Shown in pieces: positions 11,607 through 23,300 of a stretch of 60,000 nucleotides of DNA. The DNA lies in assembly GCF_964355755.1 (NCBI RefSeq), contig NC_092676.1, forward strand, positions 22,056,288 through 22,116,287, written 5' to 3'. The notes beneath the pieces were generated by a model. It searched no databases, had not been told where the DNA came from, and saw nothing but the letters and a program-made list of their open reading frames with translations. A program made the translations under genes and the position numbers. Within the stretch, counting starts at the first letter, position 1; the number at the start of each line of letters is the position of its first letter. The DNA is from Antedon mediterranea. Lineage: Eukaryota > Echinodermata > Crinoidea > Comatulida > Antedonidae.

Positions 11607-12191
11607 ATAGGCCTAATTATTAGTCTCTAAACCCATGTCTATTCTAGTAGTAGCTGTGTGGGTACGGTGTGTATGTGTGTGACGTGTGTGTGTTAGGTAT
11701 GACACAATCCGAGTAATAAGTCAGCAAAATTAAACATTACACAAAAATACATTTTTTATTCTCGTGGGTCTAATCTTCCCATCTCATGTGTTCATATACG
11801 CGCATTTTTAAAGTTCCTTTGAGTTCATGCATATTGTTTGATAATAAAATAGTCGAATTAAAAAGATACAGTACACAAATTATACACATTCTTTATTCTT
11901 GTGGGTCTAAGCTTTCTTTGGGCTATGTCCAATGAATTACTACTTACTTGCCTAGCTGTCGATTAGCCTCGACTCGACACATTTTGTGTGAAGAATAGTG
12001 CGCGAAGGTAATCACGTGAATCCTAGGCCTACTGTAGAAAGAATCGTATCGCAGTTGTTCGTGTAATCACTTCTTGTTACTATATCGCTTGGGTGCACAC
12101 GGAACAACAAATTTAACTGATGAATTATTCATGTTTATTTTTGTGACGTTTCATGAGGGGTCCCCAACTTATGTACGAAAAAAAAAATCGC

Positions 12192-12750
12192 TGCCCGGCT
12201 CCATTTCCTCTCCTCCATAGCAGTAGACGTGACCGCCCAGCACAAATGTTTATGCTACAATCATGTTTACCTAGGCCTACTCAGTAATTAGCCTAGTAGT
12301 AGTAGTAGGAGGGCTGTCGATTCTATGGTAGCAGGACTACGGCGTGCCCCTAGCCTAGATTTAGTACTAAGAAGTAGTACTCTACTAGGCTAGGCTATAT
12401 GTACTCTACTACACCAAAGATAATAAAAGGAGAAGATACAACAGTTCCGTTGGCGGTGTAAACCACATCCGGGTTACTATTTGCCTACGCCTGAAGGTGG
12501 CGCATTTCTTTTTCTCTAGAAGAGGTGCGCCACCTTCAGGCGTGGGTAAGGTAAAACTTTTATTGTAAATATCTATAAAAATGCAAACGATGATTATTTA
12601 TCAAAATAATTATCAAAATTTTAATAATATCAAAATTGGTAGAGCACAGACGCGAGAACACATCAGATCATCACGATACATCGAAACGTGGGATTAGACG
12701 GGAACCATATCTAGAGCCCGCCGTCGTTCGGCTGCTGGATTCGGATTAGG
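12192..12750. repeat. Spacer with an 18-bp-arm perfect hairpin
   Basis: No gene is seen. The notable structure is a perfect inverted repeat, ACGCCTGAAGGTGGCGCA at 12487-12504 and its complement at 12526-12543, around a 21-nt pyrimidine-then-purine loop. Upstream, 12250-12420 is rich in CTAG, TAGTAG and TAGGCCTA motifs. Confidence 0.7.
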
Positions 12751-12752
12751 CC

Positions 12753-13494
12753 AAGTTGAGCCGCCGACAAGTTGAGCCGCCGCCAGAAAAACATTATTTT
12801 CTATGGAACGCCAAATGCTAACTTTCGCCTGTGCTCGTTCTATTTATATTAGGGATAACGATGTACATTCAAAAGTTTATATATATTATTAAATATTATA
12901 TTTAAATAATTATGAAAATCTTGCTTGTAGATTCCAAAATATAAAACATCACCGAAAGTGATCGTTTTTAGCCAAAAATGACGTAAACATGTTGCCCCTC
13001 AGTCGGCAGTTGTATGAACTAGGCCTACTCCATTTTTCGGTAAAATAATTACATAAAATCACGTTTTTTAGTAAAATATTTTGTGTATTAACATTGTAAA
13101 ATTCAATAAAATATTATATTAAAAGATTAGTAAATAAAAAATAATATTTATTTAACCTCATTCGAAGAATGTTAATACTCTATTAATTAGTATAGTCCTG
13201 AGAGACAACGTGACTTTACGTGGTAGGCCTACACGCGAGAAAAATTATGAGTGCACTGAATTTTTTCCTCGAAAGATTAAAACAATTAAATTATTAAATA
13301 TTACTACTTTCCTTTGCTGTGTTGTTAATTGTAATATGTAATTATATATTATTTATTTTCATGACCAATAAACCAAGACCATGAACTTGTGTACTAGGAC
13401 ACCATCCTAATCACTACGCGAAATGTCGTAAAAGACGCATGCACTGGGCGTTTCATAGAAATCACCGGCGGCTCAACTTGTCGGCGGCCCAACC
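12753..13494. mobile_element. Candidate TIR element with duplicated terminal motif
   Basis: About 740 bp, AT-rich inside, with GC-rich inverted ends made of the 16-bp motif AAGTTGAGCCGCCGAC repeated about twice (12753-12783; complement at 13466-13494). Internal sequence has no ORF. No clear target duplication, so the boundaries are approximate and the element call is an inference. Confidence 0.5.
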
Positions 13495-13570
13495 GGTCAT
13501 ATCCCCTGGATTCTTACGCGTCCATGAATAAGCGTCCGCGTTTCCTATCCTTCTATGTATAACAGCGCGT

Positions 13571-15250
13571 GGTTCTAGGACACCTACCCCCTAGACAGTT
13601 ACCCCCCGGATGTTTACCACCCGGAAAACTACCCCCTTAGGACAACTACCTCCCGGACAACTACCCCCCGGACAACTACCCCCTTAGGACAACTACCCCC
13701 TTAGGATAACAACCCCCCGGACAACTACCCCCCGGACAACCACCCCCTTAGGACAACTACCCCCTTAGGATAACTACCCCCCGGTCAACTACCCCTCGGT
13801 CAACTACCCCCTGGTCAACTACCCCCCGGTCAACTACCCCCCCCCCCCCCCCCATCCAAAAGTAGACAAATATATAGGACCGGTTTCTGTAAAAATGAAA
13901 TCATCTGTTTTTAACGGGTGTTTCGAAACTAGAGACCCGAGACCAGAGACCTGACACGAGACCCAATACGAAAAGGGAGACCTATATTTGGGTCTCCCTT
14001 TTCGTATATTAGGGTCTCCCTTTTCGTATAGTGTGGTCTCTCTTTTCGTATAGTGGGGTCTCCCTTTTCTTATAGTGGGTCTCCCTTTTCTTATAGTGGG
14101 TCTCCCTTTTCGTATATTTGGGTTTCCCATTTTGTATATTTGGGTCTCCCTTTCGTATAATTGGGTCTCCCTTTTCGTATATTTAGGTCTCCCTTTTCGT
14201 ATATTAGGGTCTCCCTTTTCGTATAGTGGGGTCTCCCTTTTCGTATAGTGGGGTCTCCCTTTTCGTATAGTGGGGTCTCCCTTTTCGTACGTGGGTCTCC
14301 CTTTTCGTATATTTAGGTCTCCCTTTTCGTCTCGGGTCTCGGGTCTCTGGTCTCTGGTCTCGGGTCTCTAGTTTCGAAACACCCGTTTTTAACCGATTAT
14401 TCTGTTTAACAGCACGCTAGACCCTAGATGTGCTAGATTTAAAGTGCCGTATTTATTGAAAAAACGGCCTGGGCTGTTTATTGTTTAGGTGGTTTTTAGG
14501 TGGACATTTATTGGAAGAAAGTTGTTTATTCAATGGGAGGGGTATAATCTAATGGAAATAGACGCCGATTATTCCATATGATATTTCATGGGAGTGACAT
14601 GGTCACCGTTTATTTGAGGGGAATTTATTTAAAGATCGACGTTTATTCGGTGAGTGAACATTGAGGTCAAATATCAAAAGTGATATTATTCTTCAAGTGT
14701 ACAAAAATACATATATGACAAATTTGAGACAAAAATTAATTCTTTTAAGACCAGTGGTTATCGAAGCATTGTCCTGACGCAAAAATTATTATTATTATTA
14801 GCGAACCCAGTCTTTACAGTAAATACAGGGAGTACTATATAATACGTTCGATGTTCAATCTTTTACTTTTGTTTACAATAATGAATAGTAATTCGTCATT
14901 AAAATATAGTTATTAATTCCTATTATACACTGTTGCAGAGTCAGGTTGTTGAATGGTCTGGGTGGTTAGGGTGTTCTAAAGGGATAGTTTTCTGGGGGGT
15001 AATTGTCCGGGGGGTAATTGTCCGGGGGGTAATTGTTCCTAGGGGGTAATTGTCCGGGGGGTAGTTGTCCAGGGGGTAGTTGTCCTAAGGGGGTTGTTGT
15101 CCTAAGGGGGTAGTTGTCCGGGGGGTATTTGTCCGGGGGGTAGTTGTCCTAAAGGGGTAGTTGTCCTAAGGGGGTAGTGGTCCAGGTGGTGGTTGTCCGG
15201 GGGGTAGTTGTCCGGGGGGTAAATGTCCAGGGGGTGAATATCCGGATACG
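13571..15250. mobile_element. Foldback-like element with minisatellite TIRs and 8-bp TSD
   Basis: The left arm (about 13576-13852) is a tandem array of 14-20 bp units reading GGACAACTACCCCC with variants such as CCCCTTA. The right arm (about 14975-15248) is the same array in opposite orientation (GGGGGTAGTTGTCC). The whole is bracketed by the direct repeat CAGCGCGT at 13563-13570 and 15251-15258. TIRs made of tandem repeats are the hallmark of Foldback (FB/Galileo-type) elements. The left array runs into a C homopolymer near 13838. The centre contains a second nested foldback-like element. No transposase ORF. Confidence 0.75.
13916..14384. mobile_element. Nested inner foldback-like element with 9-bp TSD
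   Basis: Ends are inverted repeats starting GGGTGTTTCGAAACTAGAGA (left 13916-13951, right about 14349-14384), flanked by GTTTTTAAC at 13907-13915 and 14385-14393. The core is about 16 tandem units of 21-22 bp, each GGTCTCCCTTTTCGTAT plus a variable end; one further unit lies inverted in the left arm. A 98-residue open frame on the minus strand here (RKGRPTIRKGRP repeats) is a by-product of the minisatellite. Confidence 0.75.
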
Positions 15251-15522
15251 CAGCGCGTACTGTTGATTCTTTACCTATTTATATTCTTTGACTACACCTA
15301 CCAGGCCTGCAAGTGTTTCCCTTAGATACGTCTATGCATGATATTTGACTCAAAGTAAACTCACAGTAGACGTAGGCTTCACACATATTATGTATAAACT
15401 ATTATAAATATTAACTTACCTCCTTTCTTGCGCCGCCTCACGCCTTCCATGTTTCCATTAACATTCCCGCTGTTTCAGTTCGATCGTCTGCTCTTCTGCT
15501 GCTCTGTCGTTTGATAAAATTG

Positions 15523-15605
15523 AGCCAATCAGACGCTTGTTTGATGGCTGGCCCCGCCTCTTCCTTTTTTCTGTTTAAATACTGTACCACACCAACCTCG
15601 AACAA
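15523..15605 (+). promoter_or_regulatory. Promoter-like cluster, no gene recognised downstream
   Basis: A CCAAT box in AGCCAATCAG (15523-15532), a GC box CCCCGCC (15552-15558) and a TATA-like TTTAAATA (15574-15581) occur with normal core-promoter spacing in an otherwise AT-rich stretch. No plus-strand coding exon can be identified downstream, so it may drive an unrecognised transcript or be a relic. Confidence 0.25.
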
Positions 15606-15669
15606 GCGATTCAACTGAGAGATCGACAGAAAGTCGTTCGGTACACTCAATTTGTATTCTTTATTCATA

Positions 15670-17333
15670 ATATCCTTTTATTTATAATATAGCCTAAATC
15701 CAAGCTTTTGCAATATACGGTACATACTTTTTTTTATATAAATTTCTTCAATAAAAATAACCAATTAATTATTTAGTACTGATTATTTAATATGCGCAAT
15801 ATTAAAACATTTCATTCTCGCTATTTAAAAATATGATATTCGCACATGCTTTTTATAGTGTTAAAATAATTATTTGTTGTGCATAGATTAACTAGGAGCT
15901 ATCATCTGTTACAATTTTCTATACAATCTTATTTTATTATTAGAACTATCTATGATGTCTTTATTGGTATGTATTAGACCTTTAAATATTGTCATATTAA
16001 TCACTTCACTATTATTGAGATAGTATATTTAGCACCTGCTTTAATTGCACCCTGCTATCAACTATCGTCCACCAGAATGGTGGGAGGTTATTAGGTCAAT
16101 CGGATGCTTCTGATTGTTGGTAAGCAGGATTACTTAAAAAGTTATTGCCCGATTACCTTAAGATTTTAAAGGACGGTTTCATAGCTGTATGGGAACACAT
16201 TTTCATATGGTTTGCGCTCTCATAGTGCCTTCTAGTTTATAGGGAATTAACATATAAATATTACTACAAGACGGAATTTATAAGGCACCAATTTAAAATT
16301 GATCATATTATAAACAATTGTTACTTTGTATGGACGGTCAACAAAATAAAATACAACTCTATTATTCTAGTGGCCTCGGCATTTGGTCTCTATTTAGAAT
16401 CATTTTAATTAAGCTGAATTTGAAAAGCCGTGGATATACAATACTATTAAAGCCATTGTTATAGTGGTCTTCGGCATGTTGGTCCCTATTTAGAATCATT
16501 TTAATGTGGAAGTACTATAAAACATATTATACTGCAAGACTAGAATCATCTGGCATGATTATGATGAAATTGTGTCAATGTAAAGATGATTTAATGAAAT
16601 ATTATTATTATCTGCGTTTCATTTTTTTGAAAGAAATTTTTGAAAGATTATAAATAAAATTCAGCAATAGTTGCATTATTCTCTTCATAATTGTGCAAAC
16701 AATCATAACATTAACATTAAATATTGACAAGATTATTTAAAATACAAATAGTATATGTATAGGCCTAGACTAGGCCTATGTATTCATTCATGTTTTTAAA
16801 GGGAATGTTTAAGTAAACACAATATAATATTGAATTTAATAATACAATATAACAATTTATTGGAAAGCACATGTGATTTTATAGCATTGCTTAGCCATTT
16901 TGATTGGTTAATTTCAGATGCTGTGCATTACTTTCTCCCATATTTACCAATAGAATGCACAAACATTTTGAGAATTATTGTGGTTGGCTGTGTGTAATTC
17001 AGAGTGGAAATCAAACTTTTAGTGTGCAGCTTCTAAAACTCTATAGAAGAGTAACATATTCAATTTATATGAATACTATATAAACAAGGAAAGCTAACAA
17101 CAGGACACTCAACTCACCTTGCCAAGATAGGAACTCGTAACACAGTCCTTTGATCTTATGTCTGGCTGCTACAAATACCAACAGCAGCCACAGATACACA
17201 CATTTGTTGACAGCCTGATAACTATATATAATCATTATTTGTATAATACAGAATATTAGTTGATAGGATAACTACAGACTTGTATTATAGGTTTTAATAT
17301 TCCCCATTTGTCAAACTTTAATAGTTTTTAACT
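15670..17333. other. No gene seen; spacer 3' of the RabGAP gene
   Basis: AT-rich sequence with no coding signal. It holds a short imperfect direct duplication around GTCCCTATTTAGAATCATTTT (about 16380 and 16480). At 17087-17095 a CTATATAAA motif occurs with no following ORF of note. The 3' UTR and poly(A) site of the minus-strand RabGAP gene should lie in the upper part of this interval. Confidence 0.4.
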
Positions 17334-20300
17334 TCAATTTCCGATTGCATCAACAACAGCGTAATCGTCCTCTTCGTCACTCATTACGCCATCTACCACT
17401 ACGCTTGGTCGCGTCGTCACAAATTCTTCTCTAATGGCATCGAGCTCTTCTAGTTCATGCTGTTAAGAAATAAAATATAGTTTTAATAATCATACGCTAA
17501 GAAGGTATAACACTACAATATTCTGTTTGTCCAAAATGTGCAACATTTCAAAGGGTTGTGGGCTTTTTTAAGTGTGCATATACTGTACTATATTTTGCAA
17601 GTATTTCTGTAAGTATATTTTTATTGTAAATGAATTCCTTTCTACAGTAGTTTCGCAAGGGAACTGTTAAATTGCATCGTCAGTATGACCTCATGACCCT
17701 GTACTTCCAACGTTGCAAAATTTACGAAACCAACTTACAAGAACCTGTGCTCGATGTATCTGCCTCTTGTTATTAATGTGCCTTCTGGGAAATGGGTTTA
17801 ATTCATGAAAAGCAATCTAAGATAAACAGATTAATAAAATGTATTCATTCATTAGTGTAGAAGTCATTTACAGTATACACCCCTTGGTCTGAAAGCAGTT
17901 CGTAAATGATAAGTTTTAAAGACGCAAAACCCTATATTATCAATACCTGAAGCATTAAAATAAAATAATTTTATTTCAATATATTGTAACTCAACTATTG
18001 TATAATATTGTTTACTTAAAATACTGGGGTCTTTTTTCACAAAAACAATAACTTAAAAAATAAATGTTTGAACAAGAAAAATAAATTCTAAATAAAAACA
18101 TATATAACAAAATTTAAATTAATTGCCTTTACCTGTGATAAACTTTTGATATCTTTCATTGTTGAAGGCATCTGTCGTAGGAAGTTAAAAATCTCAATGT
18201 ACCCTGTCATCTGCAACAATTTGTCCTCATGGTATTTGAAAAAAGCCAAACCAAACCGGAAGAGAACTTTGTTTCCTTCGAACAGAAATGTATCCCATAC
18301 TCTAAGCATAGTCTTCAAAAAAAAAATAATCAAAATTAATTTTAATCAATATAATTTATTGATTATCTATTTACTCATCAATCAACCTATCAATACCAGT
18401 CAATATATCATTGAAGAAATGCATTTAATTTGTTGTATTTACATAATTATTTTTTCCATTTTAAGGGTTATTTTATGTTCATTATAATGTTACCCATTTT
18501 GACACATAATCACTGCAACAGGTACTGAACAATATATATTCTAGAATTAACTAAATCTCTCTCTCTCTCTGTTCATTGGAACAATACCATCTTTGTCGTA
18601 TATTCGTGGTCCAGTTTTTTTTTATGTGCAATGTTTAGGAGTTTGCAATTAATGTTATTTTCCAGTCAAGTGCTTTACAGCCAATTAAGATTTTTAAAAA
18701 GCCATCAAAAGTATGTTAAGTAAGTTACCCGCCTTTGGCATGACAATCCAAAAATACCATTTTGTAGATTACAGGTCAAACGTGAAATAAACATGATGAC
18801 AGTTTAAAAACAGCTAAATCCATATTTATTTTTCAAAAAAGCTTATAAGCTTAAAAGTATATGCTTAAAAGTTGTAAGCAATTTTGTCTGAAATGTTTTT
18901 GTTGTTTTGTTTGTTGTACTTTTTCTTTGGGTTCCTGCATGTGACAAGAAACATGTTTTCCTCTTCAGGTTCCTCAATAATGTCTATTATATATATTATT
19001 GTTATTTTGCCATTACTGAAATTAATAAAATGTTCTTTAAATGAAATACAGTTACAGCATTGCCTTACCTCAGCTGGGATATTGTCACAGAATATTGTGA
19101 TAAACCAATTAAATGTCACCAATGAAAGATCCACACTAATGAAAAAAAAAAACATTTAAACATAAAAAAGTGTGTGTATAACTATCTGCTCGACAAACAG
19201 TTACTGTACAACAGTTAAAACACAATATTGCAGTTAATCTAGATTTATAGTATTTTTTATTTAAAAATATATTTTTTAATATTCTTTTAAATTCTTTTAA
19301 ATATTGTTTTTTGTTCAATATTTGAATGTTATATAGGTGTAATAATTAAAAACTAGATCAGAACAAGCATGAATGTGCGATACTCGGGGTACAGCAAAAG
19401 AAGCTGTAATGACGTCATAAGACCGGATGTAACGTCACATACACATCAATAACCTTGCTACCAAATACAGCTATACGGTACAATCTTCGAGACGTGATAT
19501 GGCTGCATCCGGTTTGAAATTAAAAATCCGGCTCTATAGCTTTGAGGACATGTCCCTGTAGAATATTCATGCAAAATCCCAGCTCAATACTACAACGAAT
19601 AAGGGAGGAGTAGTACTTTATAAATCGCACTTTTTACCCGATAGTGTCCAGATGGAAGAGAAGATGAGAGAGTCCTAGACTTGGGTACCCCGAGTAAAAA
19701 GTATATTTACTCTAATTGAAAGAAAACCAAAATTGATGGCTTGGGTTATAGGGATATAGGATATTATGATATTATTGATTTAAATAAATAACATAGCAAT
19801 AGCATTTACTTTTCTCGATCAAGATGTGCATTTAGTCGTGGAATCTTTTCACTTAAGAGTTCTTTGAAAACACGTTGGTCAGTCTGTGATCCAATCAAAG
19901 TCTTGCTGTAGTAGTCAGGTGGCATAATATATTCAATAATTGCTATCATGCACCTAATTAAAAAAAAAAACCATTATTAACTATAAAAACTTTGTTTCAC
20001 AGTCATTCCAATTTAATTCAAAAAGTGCTTGAAAATCGTTGGAGTCCCCAAAGCAAAAGTGATACATAGTGGCATTAAACATTTTAACCATGATTAGTTG
20101 TCTTGATAGCTTTTCAGTTCATCACATAATCAAAACTGGCAGTGCTGTGGGTTGTAACATCAAATGTTAATGGGTTATAATATGTCATTTTGCTCTTTCT
20201 GGTGGCAGTGAAGCATTGAGCTTTCATACTTGGTTCAAATCCTGAATGACACAGTACCAGAATCTGTCTCATGGACAGCTACACTGCCCAAGCCTCATGC

Positions 20301-23300
20301 AAGACAAAATTAAAAGACTATAGTCAACAAGCTATTCAGGGGCCACTTTGATGGGTCTTGAAAGTGTCCAGTTATGGTTTCTACTGTATTAGCAAACATT
20401 AGCCATGAAAAACAGGCTCCATAGTAACTGAATACTTACCAAAATGCATCCTCCTCATTTAGGTAGAGCAGAGCAATGGCTGCCAGTCTATTTAGCCCCT
20501 GACAGTAGCCTATCATAGGATTGTGGACACTGTAGGCCAGTAGCACCTTCCTTAGTTTAGGAATCTATAGTTAATAATAATTTTTAAAATAGCCTAGCTT
20601 ACATAATTTACATAACTGACAAGATCTCTCCAGTCATTTCTGGTTTGTGCAACTGCTTTTATTTTTTAAATAAACTAAGCAAAAATGTGTACTGTATCTT
20701 TTGAAATGCCGAATCTGTAAGATTAAAAGGACTGGTCTGATACATAAAGCCTTAATTTCAAACTTAAGCACTAACAATTTTGACTTAAGCAGAGCAGAGC
20801 TCTGGCATTGGGAAACAATATTAACATGTACTAACATGGCATACTTACTCCATCTGAATCTAAGTTTAAGTAATGCTGGTTGTTTGGCAATGTTCTTAGG
20901 AGGTCCAATTCAATTTGTTTCACTGCAGGACTGTGTTGGTATTTCTTTTAAAAAAAGTAGAAAGTGATGAATTTGGAATAGATATCTAGGTGATGGACAA
21001 CTTACATACAGGTATATATCCACAGAAACCCACTTTCCGAAGTTCTGTGTCTGCCAAACTTATTTTCCCTGTCTACCAGGGGATCAGCAGCTATCTAATC
21101 AAGTGCTTAGAAGCATTGGGCAATAAGCGCTGTATAAGAACAAGTATTATTATCAATATAAAATGGCAGAACATGAGAATGTTATGTGGGGCACTGCTTC
21201 ATGTTATATAATAGTATTGTATCAAAACTGCCGGTTAAAATAATAAAAAGAAATGAAGTATGCATTTTGTAATAAAACTTTTTAGTATTTAATATTTCAT
21301 TAGTGAGGTACTTATGATTTGAAGTTTCCTTACTGTAGCATTCCTTTTCATCAGTGAACAGTGGTTTCAATTACTAATCGTACCTGCACAATTACATTTC
21401 TCTGCATTTTGTTGATATAAATCATAAAAAATGAATGGCTGGCCTACCTTTCTATCTAACAGTTTCATGTAGTATGATGCTCCGTACATTTCTCTATCTT
21501 TCTTCACAAATGAATCTATGCAGCTAGAATTGAGAGGCAGATGTATATATAATATAATAATATGTACAATTTAGCTTTTTATTCTCCAAAAATAGTAATT
21601 AAAAGCACAGCCACTGTGGACAGAGTGCCATTTTGTGGCAGCTAGGCACTAAGGAACTTCTTACAGAAAATGAAAGAGTTTGTGTTTGGTAACATAGGGA
21701 ATTAAACATTGAGACACTTGTCAGTGTAGAAAGCTTATAAACAAAATCCATACTTTGTTTTCATTATAATTAACTTATTTTATACATAACATCATTTTAA
21801 TAAATCTATAAATAATAACAGTATAAATCATTATTTAAGTTTTTACAGAATTTTTGAAAATATTCTTAGTTATTTATTATTTGCTTTTATTTTTATTGCC
21901 AATATTTATTATTTTTCAAGGATGCTTGTGCCATGCACCGATCTTACAATATGCATCCTCCATGTATTAGTTGTAGTGGAATGTGGAAATAAATTGAATT
22001 GAATTGAATTATTACCCTTTCCAAACATGAGCTCTAAATTCATGAGGGATTCCTTGCCGTACAAGTGACTTCAGTTCAGGCTTAAAACAGAAATAAAAAT
22101 AAAAATAGAAATAGAAACAGAATATTAGGACACACTTTGTAGGAATTGGGTACTGGCATTCTTTGTCTCTGGCCCAGAATATGTACAACATTTGTTGTAC
22201 GTTATTGGTGTTTCTAAATCAATATACAAATTTAGATAATATGTTTGATAAATTGATATTTGACATGAGTAAACATAATTTATTATTAGACAGGTATGTA
22301 TAATAAAATGATGGAATGAATTGTTTTCTGAGTTTTAAATAAAATGGGCAAGTTAAAAGGAAATGAAATTCTTTGAATTAAAGTCTATTTGAGAAGGAGT
22401 TTGAACACTCTCTCAACGTTATACTAGTTTATACTAGAATCACACAATCTTTTTCATACAGAAGGGTGAAAAACTGTGACAGCATAATTGCCGTAATTTG
22501 ACAAGAGCCCATAAAGCTCTATCAAACTTTATATGATGTCACATCACTACCATACTTGGACACCGTAATTTGACAAGAGCCCATAAAGCTCTATCAAACT
22601 TTATATGATGTCACATCACTACCATACTTGGACACATCACACTTTTTTGTCAAACTAGTTTGATAGTGTTTACAGAGCTTAAGAATTCAGCATTAATTTC
22701 CTTAAGCATGTTTCCCAAGAAATGATGTAAATGTAAGTGCAACACGATCAAGTTGACTAATGAAAAGTGACAGTTTGTATCCATTGCTTGGGACTGGTCA
22801 AATTATTTGCATTGCACTTACGTTCTTGTGTTGCGTCCTAGTAGGAACCAAGCTTTAAGGCAAAGAATGACTTTCTAAATGTTACATTATGTACTGAACG
22901 TGGTGACATGGTGTGTAGAATTGAAATATACTTACTGTTTTTATAAGATCTCTATCTCCTCGGTTTACAAAATAATTTTCCCATTTCACAGACAATGATA
23001 TTTCCATATCTCTCATCTTTGCCTGCAGATAAAAATATATTTTTATAACTTCAGAAATTACTCTCTAAAATTGTAATGGACATACTTTCAATATGAACAC
23101 TGTAATTTACTGCACTGCAAAAGCAAAACATGTAAGTTTGCCAAAACTTCATAAGAAAGAAATACCAAGGAAAATTGCTTACTGATATTTCATCTGATCT
23201 TCTTTGGAATTGAGCAGCTCTTGATGCTAAGGTATCATCCATATCATCACCTGCAGTAACACTAAACCCATACTGGTCATATTCCTCAAATCTACACAAA

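Larger units (their letters stand above)
6870..12191. mobile_element. Long-TIR DNA element with 9-bp TSD, split by the LTR retrotransposon
   Basis: The two ends are inverted repeats of about 150 bp (6870-7020 and 12040-12191), both starting GCGATTTTTTT and sharing CGTACATAAGTTGGGGACCC, ATAATTCATCAGTTAAATTT and AGAAGTGATTACAC. They are flanked by the 9-bp direct repeat TGCCCGGCT (6861-6869 and 12192-12200). Without the 4.4-kb LTR element the original unit is about 890 bp with no ORF, hence non-autonomous. The 9-bp target duplication and long TIRs point to a Mutator-like affinity (inference). A second copy is at 48074-48353. Confidence 0.85.
17334..22080 (-). other. TBC-domain and C-terminal exons of the RabGAP
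   Basis: Exons 20-29. TBC starts at LVRQGIPHEFRAHVWKG (exon 20), with the dual-finger motifs in exons 23 and 24, MPPDYYSKTLIGSQTDQRVF in exon 25, VDLSLVTFNWFITIF in exon 26 and LRVWDTFLFEGNKVLFR in exon 27. After the domain come AFHELNPFPRRHI (exon 28) and ELEELDAIREEF (exon 29), conserved in TBC1D2B. The protein ends in an acidic tail around MSDEEDDY. Confidence 0.9.

Noticed and set aside
13834-14130. 98-residue minus-strand open frame with RKGRPTI repeats
   Set aside because: Produced by the 22-bp minisatellite of the inner foldback-like element; ends in a poly-G stretch from the C homopolymer.
13576-15248. CRISPR-like spaced repeats
   Set aside because: Units are contiguous and variable without unique spacers, and the genome is eukaryotic.
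15438-15668. 76-residue minus-strand ORF
   Set aside because: No recognisable domain, overlaps a promoter-like cluster on the other strand, and has no supporting neighbours.
17650-17760. Plus-strand frame FRKGTVKLHRQYDLMTLYF behind an acceptor-like TTTCTACAG
   Set aside because: Looked like an exon, but it lies in a RabGAP intron on the opposite strand, partly overlaps minus-strand exon 28 (17739-17816) and matches no family I recognise.
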